Shown: positions 31,684 through 35,906 of the stretch, piece after piece
How positions within the stretch are numbered: position 1 is the first letter of the stretch
How the letters are laid out: the number at the start of each line of letters is the position of its first letter
Assembly: GCA_964356705.1 (NCBI GenBank)
Contig: CAYHIN010000005.1
Span: 1-35,906, forward strand
Length of the DNA stretch: 35,906 bases
Direction of reading: 5' to 3'
From: CAYHIN01 sp964356705
GTDB lineage: Bacteria; Patescibacteriota; Microgenomatia; CAZETR01; Amesbacteraceae
Notes under the pieces: generated by a model
Databases searched by the model: none
What the model was told of the DNA's origin: nothing
The model's input: the letters and a program-made list of their open reading frames with translations, nothing else
Position numbers and translations under genes: made by a program

Positions 31684-33008
31684 CACCGCGATATTACCGT
31701 ATCACGATCAATTGTAACATCCGCCTCGATCTTTCCCTCCACGATCAGTTTATAAGCAAAGCTCTCCATCCCCGGCTGCCTTCTAACAAATATTCTGACT
31801 CCTTCTCCCCGCTCATTTCGAAGGAGAGGGGCAGGGGGTGAGGTATAAGAAACCTCCGCAGTCACTGTCTCTTGAGCCGGCACCACCGCCCAAAAACCAA
31901 TTATTTGTAAATCGCCCCTCTGTTCTATCACATACATATCTTCCGACATTCCCTGTCTTAGAGAATTTGGTATCGCAAAATCAGCTAGCGTTGCAGCTCG
32001 CAGCTCTCGGTCTTGGAGCTTGATGGCTTGGAGCTTGTGACTTGCTGGGATTACAATCCTAACGTAATCCCTGTAGTCTCCTCCCCAAAACACGGGCGGC
32101 CTCGGTATCTCAAACTCATTATTATTTTCCCAATTGATAATCACGTGCTCATCATGGCTATTTATCTCATGTGTAATCATGCGCTTGACACAACAGTTTG
32201 CCTTATTAGTCCCCAGATTACTTTCTACTATATATAGATAATCATCTTCCCCGTTCCATCCTTGTGTCAGTCTCCCCGCCCATTTCATCTTCTCCGCGAT
32301 TTTCTGCAACTCAGGGTCTTTCATCCACACCAGTATCTGTCCGTTATTTAACTCATCCTTAATCAGCTTAATTAACTTCATTAACTTAATTAACTTGATC
32401 GCCCTCAGCTCATCTATCAGTCTCACACCCACCATCCCCAAAAATCCTCTCTTATCTCCACCTACTTCTGCATACCGCTGTGCCAGCTGGTAAAAGTTTT
32501 TATCAGTGATCACCTCATCATAAGTCTCCAGTTTTATCGGCCCTAGTATTCCAATAATCTGATTAACCGTAGACTGGTTAATCGCCACCACTCCATCTAC
32601 AGACTTCCGGCCAGAGTGAGACATAAACCAGTCTACAGCGGCCGCGGCCGAGGCATAGTCCACATCCCAGTTTGCATCCCGCAGTTTCCACCACCCCTGA
32701 CCAAAAGCTTCCTGCACTGGATACGGGGGCTCCACATGTCCGTCCAGTTTTCCATCCGGCTCATAGATATCTTCTACCGAGATCGTCATTTTTTTTATAC
32801 AATCCTGAGGCAGATCACCAAACTTGACCGTCGCAAAACTACCCATAAATCCTCCCGACGGTCTCAGTTCCATATTGTTTTGCAGCAAAACCAGATACTC
32901 TTTCCCAATAATGTAGTTTTCCAATACCTCATGCGATACCTTCCAAACAATACCCACACCCACCGTCACGACTATTAGTATTGATACCAAGAAAATCATT
33001 TTCCTCAT
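31683..33008 (-). CDS. DUF4012 membrane-anchored protein with repeat insertions
   Basis: I chose the ATG at 33008 (MRKMIFLVSILIVVTVGVGI), which opens on the membrane anchor; the upstream open frame is not protein-like. The 441-residue protein has the DUF4012 core: YLVLLQNNMELRPSGGFMGS, then WDVDYASAAAAVDWFMSHSG, VDGVVAINQSTVNQIIGILG and FLGMVGVRLIDEL. DUF4012 proteins are large surface proteins of unknown function, frequent in Patescibacteria and Actinobacteria. Three segments look inserted: RAIKLIKLMKLIKLIKDEL, KLQAIKLQDRELRAATLAD and SPPAPLLRNERGEG. All are encoded by low-complexity or palindromic DNA. It is upstream of and coupled to dnaG. Confidence 0.85.
   Translation of the reverse strand: MRKMIFLVSILIVVTVGVGIVWKVSHEVLENYIIGKEYLVLLQNNMELRPSGGFMGSFATVKFGDLPQDCIKKMTISVEDIYEPDGKLDGHVEPPYPVQEAFGQGWWKLRDANWDVDYASAAAAVDWFMSHSGRKSVDGVVAINQSTVNQIIGILGPIKLETYDEVITDKNFYQLAQRYAEVGGDKRGFLGMVGVRLIDELRAIKLIKLMKLIKLIKDELNNGQILVWMKDPELQKIAEKMKWAGRLTQGWNGEDDYLYIVESNLGTNKANCCVKRMITHEINSHDEHVIINWENNNEFEIPRPPVFWGGDYRDYVRIVIPASHKLQAIKLQDRELRAATLADFAIPNSLRQGMSEDMYVIEQRGDLQIIGFWAVVPAQETVTAEVSYTSPPAPLLRNERGEGVRIFVRRQPGMESFAYKLIVEGKIEADVTIDRDTVISR
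31799..31845. repeat. Intergenic-type repeat inside the DUF4012 gene
   Basis: On the minus strand this begins ACCTCACCCCCTGCCCCTCT and continues to GGGGAGAAGGAGT, with the inverted pair CTCCTT/AAGGAG. It is translated as SPPAPLLRNERGEG. That peptide is familiar from repeats that usually sit between genes in many bacteria. Confidence 0.6.
31991..32040. repeat. Second low-complexity insertion in the DUF4012 gene
   Basis: GCAGCTC occurs twice in tandem (31993-32006) and CTTGGAGCTTG twice (32012-32022, 32027-32037). Encodes KLQAIKLQDRELRAATLA. Confidence 0.6.
32365..32400. repeat. Third low-complexity insertion in the DUF4012 gene
   Basis: Repeating TTAATTAACTT/CATTAACTT units. Encodes the run AIKLIKLMKLIKLIK. 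Confidence 0.6.
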
Positions 33009-33144
33009 GTATATATATATTACCCGAAATCGCAATTCTTTTTCTCTGCACAAATCGTACCCAGTCAACCTATAATTCATTTGATAGGAATCAGTAAACC
33101 GCATCAACCCATGCTTATCTCTTATAGCAGTAGTCAGGTATAAA

Positions 33145-33161
33145 GTGTGCATATAGCACAC
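33145..33161. repeat. Perfect hairpin between DUF4012 and the PIG-V-like gene
   Basis: GTGTGC-ATATA-GCACAC, in the space between two divergent genes (33009-33270). No T-tract. It could be an operator; the rest of that space holds no gene. Confidence 0.5.
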
Positions 33162-33258
33162 AAATATTGTCCTAAGCTTTCAGCGCCGAAGTAGTATCCC
33201 TATGTCCCGAAGCAATACCGCATGCTTTTCCCCGCAAACACAGGCGTCATTCCTCGCA

Positions 33259-33264
33259 TATAAT
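33259..33264 (+). promoter_or_regulatory. -10 box of the PIG-V-like gene
   Basis: Perfect TATAAT, six bases before the ATG at 33271, so transcription should start on or next to the start codon. No convincing -35. Confidence 0.6.
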
Positions 33265-33270
33265 ATCAGC

Positions 33271-34395
33271 ATGTCAAAACAGACTTGGATCATTATTCTT
33301 ATTTTTGCTGCATTCATTCCTGTCGCTATTTCAGCAACAATTCACAAATCAGTACCCTTTCAGATCACAAGCCACTCCAACTCATTTCATCACTTTCTTC
33401 CCGACCACAGGATCACTCAAAACAAGTTCTTTTTGCCAAATGCTCTAGCCCAAGCAGATTCTCAATGGTACCTAAAAATAGCCTCGGATGGTTATCCCAG
33501 AAGTCCAGTTCTCACTACCCTAGCAGACAAAAAAAGTATGGATTACCCCTCCTATGCATTCTTCCCCTTATATCCCATGTTAATACGTCTTGTGAATCAG
33601 GTGGTGGGAGACGTCGAGATCTCCGCCTTCATTCTCATGATAATTCTATTGGTATCAAACACGATTCTACTAAGCAAATATTTTGGTCCCAAAACAACGC
33701 TTCTGATACTCATCTTCCCTTTCAGTATTTTTTTTCGCAGCTACTACACAGAATCACTCCAGATACTCCTACTCACTCTCTTTATAGTTTCTCTCGTCAA
33801 AAAAAGACTAGTTGCAGCCAGTCTCTTCGTAGGACTACTTACTATAACCAAAGGCACTACCCTCCTTCTCCTGCCCTTTACTTGGTATAAGTTGATATCC
33901 AGCACCGATAGTCTAAAGTCCAAATTTACAGGCTTCATCTTGAGCATCTTGCCCATCACACTTTGGAGCACTTACTGTTATCTTCAAACTGGCGACTTTT
34001 TCATCTTTTTAGGTGTACGGTCTTTGTGGTTTGAAGCAAACTTACTAACTCCTCTTTATAATCTAGGTTCTCTGCTCAACACCCGATTTCTCGAGTCTCA
34101 CTTTCCTCATTACTCCTTCATCGAAAATACCTTTTTCTTATTCTTTTCAGTCGTTTTGTTAAAAGCAAAAAAGCTACTTACATCAGACATGTTTCTGATA
34201 GGTCTCTGTTTGTTTATTCTCCCGATATTCACGACCGACCTTACCTCTTTTTCCCGTTATCAATCTATAAACATTCCTCTATTCCTCTTTCTGAGCAAAA
34301 TTCGCCACCAAAATTATGTGTTAGTAGCGCTGACCTTTTTTCTCTCTCTCGTCTTTATCACTCCCTTTTTCATAAACTGGTATTGGGTCGGGTAG
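33271..34395 (+). CDS. PIG-V-like membrane mannosyltransferase
   Basis: I chose the ATG at 33271 (MSKQTWIIILIFAAFIPVAI), directly behind a TATAAT box. 374 residues with about nine membrane helices. The PIG-V landmarks are QADSQWYLKIASDGYP (the acidic DxxWY active-site loop) and YAFFPLYPMLIRLV after it. These enzymes move a sugar from a polyprenyl-phosphate donor on the outer face of the membrane. Patescibacteria often have several for surface glycans or protein glycosylation. Its last 75 bases overlap the end of the convergent glycosyltransferase gene. Confidence 0.8.
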   Translation: MSKQTWIIILIFAAFIPVAISATIHKSVPFQITSHSNSFHHFLPDHRITQNKFFLPNALAQADSQWYLKIASDGYPRSPVLTTLADKKSMDYPSYAFFPLYPMLIRLVNQVVGDVEISAFILMIILLVSNTILLSKYFGPKTTLLILIFPFSIFFRSYYTESLQILLLTLFIVSLVKKRLVAASLFVGLLTITKGTTLLLLPFTWYKLISSTDSLKSKFTGFILSILPITLWSTYCYLQTGDFFIFLGVRSLWFEANLLTPLYNLGSLLNTRFLESHFPHYSFIENTFFLFFSVVLLKAKKLLTSDMFLIGLCLFILPIFTTDLTSFSRYQSINIPLFLFLSKIRHQNYVLVALTFFLSLVFITPFFINWYWVG

Positions 34396-35883
34396 AGACC
34401 GGTCCTCAAAATTGCATTCATCCCAAATAATCAAAAATGTTGTCCCCCCCAGAGTTTCTACCTTTTTCATCTGACACATGTTACCCAACACAAAAAACGC
34501 CTGTCTTTTAGAATCGTAAAATGGACTTGTGTTCAAATCAGCCATATATACAAATTTTTTCAACCCACTCTCGGCCAACCTAGTTCGCACCTGGTCCAGA
34601 CTCAATTTCCGAGCTCTTAAGTCCAATCCCTCAAGACCCAATACTCTCTTTGTTATATTATGAGCTCTTGTAGAGCCTACAATGTCATAGATATTCACAC
34701 CAGCTGCTCCCTCTATTTCAGTTCTTTGAATCAAAAAAACCACACTAAAATTCGGGTGCTCACTAATAAATCCAGCCCCAGGACCAACATCAGATATAGT
34801 CTGCGCCAGCTTATCGCTAAACCAACCCGGGTCATAAGTCAAAACCCCAGCCGCACCCGATACAAAAAAGATAAAGATGCTCCACGCTACGGCTTTTTTT
34901 CCCAGTTTATTTCTCGCCCACACATTCTGCAGTCCCATCCCAATAACTAAACATCCAATAAAATACAAAGGCACTGCATATCTAACCAGGATAAATCCCC
35001 GCATTCCCACGTACATCAAAAGTAGCGTCAATCCCCCAACTACAATCCATATCCATCGGGCCACGTTCTTTTGTTTTCTTCGAGCGATCAAGCGGGTCGC
35101 GCCTATTATAAACCAGGTGACAAGCACGACGAGAATCGCATCCCCAGCCCAATCTGAAAATGGTCTACCAATAAAGAAAGCCTGAAAGCCAGAAAAAACA
35201 CTACTCTCTCTACTTACTGTCCAGCCAAATCTAGTGACATTGTTTATTGTCTGTTTCCAACCAACAGCCAGGACCACTAGTAACACGGACCCAAGAAAAG
35301 TAAGTCCTCGGCCTAAATATTTTTTGTCTCTATTGATCCACCACTGAAGTCCCATAAGTACGACCAAAACTGCCGAGTATCTATAGTCAAACCAAATAAT
35401 CACCATAGACAGCACCGCCCACAATATCTCTTGTTTTAGATTAAGCTTTTGCTCCCAAGACAATATCCATATCCAAAACCACCACAACCATACTGGAACC
35501 GTTACTACTCCCTGTTTTACGTCCATGCCACTCCACAAGTATCCATATGAGGTCAAAAAAACAATTATTCCCAGTCGAAATTCCTCCCAGTTGCGGACAT
35601 TCCGAACTGCCCAAATTACCCCCCCCACTAATAGCACTTCAGAAACAAACAACAAGGACAATCGTGTCACAAGTGGATTATCAACAGGGAAAAGTTTCAA
35701 CAAAAAATAAAACCCAGGCGGGTGCGGCTCAGATGAGACCGTGTCCAAAAGCATCTCAATACCTTGTTTACTAATATTGGCAACGATTGCTTCGTCATAC
35801 CAATAATCAGTATCTCTCCCCACCAAAACCCCAACCCTAAGCACAAACCCCCAAAGCAATACAAATACCAAAAGTTTATTCAT
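34321..35883 (-). CDS. GT39/PMT-type membrane glycosyltransferase
   Basis: I prefer the ATG at 35883 (MNKLLVFVLLWGFVLRVGVL); an ATG five codons upstream overlaps the -10 box. 520 residues, about ten membrane helices, then a soluble C-terminal domain of about 150 residues. The first outer loop has the PMT/ArnT pattern YWYDEAIVANI (catalytic Asp-Glu) followed by EPHPPGFYFLLKLF. Such enzymes transfer a sugar from a lipid-linked donor to protein or glycolipid. The C-terminal end is charged (KGSDKDEREKKGQRY) and is encoded by DNA shared with the end of the PIG-V-like gene. No donor-synthesis genes are in the window. Confidence 0.85.
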   Translation of the reverse strand: MNKLLVFVLLWGFVLRVGVLVGRDTDYWYDEAIVANISKQGIEMLLDTVSSEPHPPGFYFLLKLFPVDNPLVTRLSLLFVSEVLLVGGVIWAVRNVRNWEEFRLGIIVFLTSYGYLWSGMDVKQGVVTVPVWLWWFWIWILSWEQKLNLKQEILWAVLSMVIIWFDYRYSAVLVVLMGLQWWINRDKKYLGRGLTFLGSVLLVVLAVGWKQTINNVTRFGWTVSRESSVFSGFQAFFIGRPFSDWAGDAILVVLVTWFIIGATRLIARRKQKNVARWIWIVVGGLTLLLMYVGMRGFILVRYAVPLYFIGCLVIGMGLQNVWARNKLGKKAVAWSIFIFFVSGAAGVLTYDPGWFSDKLAQTISDVGPGAGFISEHPNFSVVFLIQRTEIEGAAGVNIYDIVGSTRAHNITKRVLGLEGLDLRARKLSLDQVRTRLAESGLKKFVYMADLNTSPFYDSKRQAFFVLGNMCQMKKVETLGGTTFLIIWDECNFEDRSLPDPIPVYEKGSDKDEREKKGQRY

Positions 35884-35896
35884 CCGTGCGGTATTC

Positions 35897-35902
35897 ATTG
35901 TA
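35897..35902 (-). promoter_or_regulatory. -10 box of the GT39-type gene
   Basis: TACAAT on the minus strand, 13 bases before the ATG at 35883. The -35 would lie outside the window. Confidence 0.4.
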
Positions 35903-35906
35903 CAAA

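Noticed and set aside
33009..33161. N-terminal extension of the DUF4012 protein
   Set aside because: The extra 51 codons are not protein-like and precede the natural membrane anchor; an AT-rich promoter-like stretch lies inside them.
1..35906. CRISPR array, rRNA genes, intact insertion sequence
   Set aside because: No regularly spaced repeats, no rRNA sequence and no transposase were found on either strand.

Overview
The window looks like a chromosomal segment of a Patescibacteria (Candidate Phyla Radiation) bacterium, most likely Microgenomates-like. This is inferred from gene content: a TasA/camelysin-like surface protein set with a SipW-type signal peptidase, DUF4012 and DUF5667 proteins, many tiny single-domain genes, very tight packing, and almost no Shine-Dalgarno sequences. 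Several promoters place the predicted transcription start within about ten bases of the ATG. TGA is used as a normal stop (for example the DUF4012 stop fused to the dnaG start), so the Gracilibacteria-type code, in which UGA encodes glycine, is excluded.

Layout. 1-2897 (+) is a cell-surface block: the end of a surface protein with a discoidin-like domain, two TasA/camelysin-like proteins, and their dedicated signal peptidase, which ends in a copy of the substrate cleavage motif. 2922-3782 (+) is a double-Nudix protein. From 11222 down to about 4233 (-) runs one compact copper-response unit: csoR, a TauE/SafE-cupredoxin fusion, copZ, copA, an ABC exporter and a beta-CASP RNase. It starts at a consensus promoter with a CsoR-like palindrome and ends in an unexplained multi-hairpin element (4246-4384). 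11270-15162 holds small single-domain genes (DUF1761, DUF1801, YdeI-like, DUF2200, RibD-like reductase) and an M23-like anchored protein. 15482-19279 (-) is a giant DUF5667 protein with an internal duplication.

19401-20387 (+) is a Fic enzyme fused to a MerR-type DNA-binding domain, with a palindrome on its own promoter. 20388-26224 is a patchwork of short, mostly AT-rich accessory genes (two PNPOx-like flavoproteins, VOC, Nudix, nucleotidyltransferase, HXXEE). It surrounds an orphan, GC-richer sufB interrupted by an intein, and contains a deaminase fragment and a 23-bp direct repeat. 26280-27389 is a rhuM gene beside tRNA-Asn. 27543-28648 has an exported matrixin-like protease and two small membrane proteins.

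28780-33008 (-) is the core block DUF4012-dnaG-rpoD, with dnaG translationally coupled to the DUF4012 gene. Low-complexity DNA repeats have inserted in frame into both the DUF4012 and dnaG genes. 33271-35883 holds two convergent, overlapping membrane glycosyltransferase genes, consistent with surface glycan assembly.

Best candidates for something undescribed: the structured element at 4246-4384; the covarying hairpin pair at 14482-14566; the Fic-MerR protein and its operator; the signal peptidase carrying its own substrate motif; and the in-frame repeat insertions.
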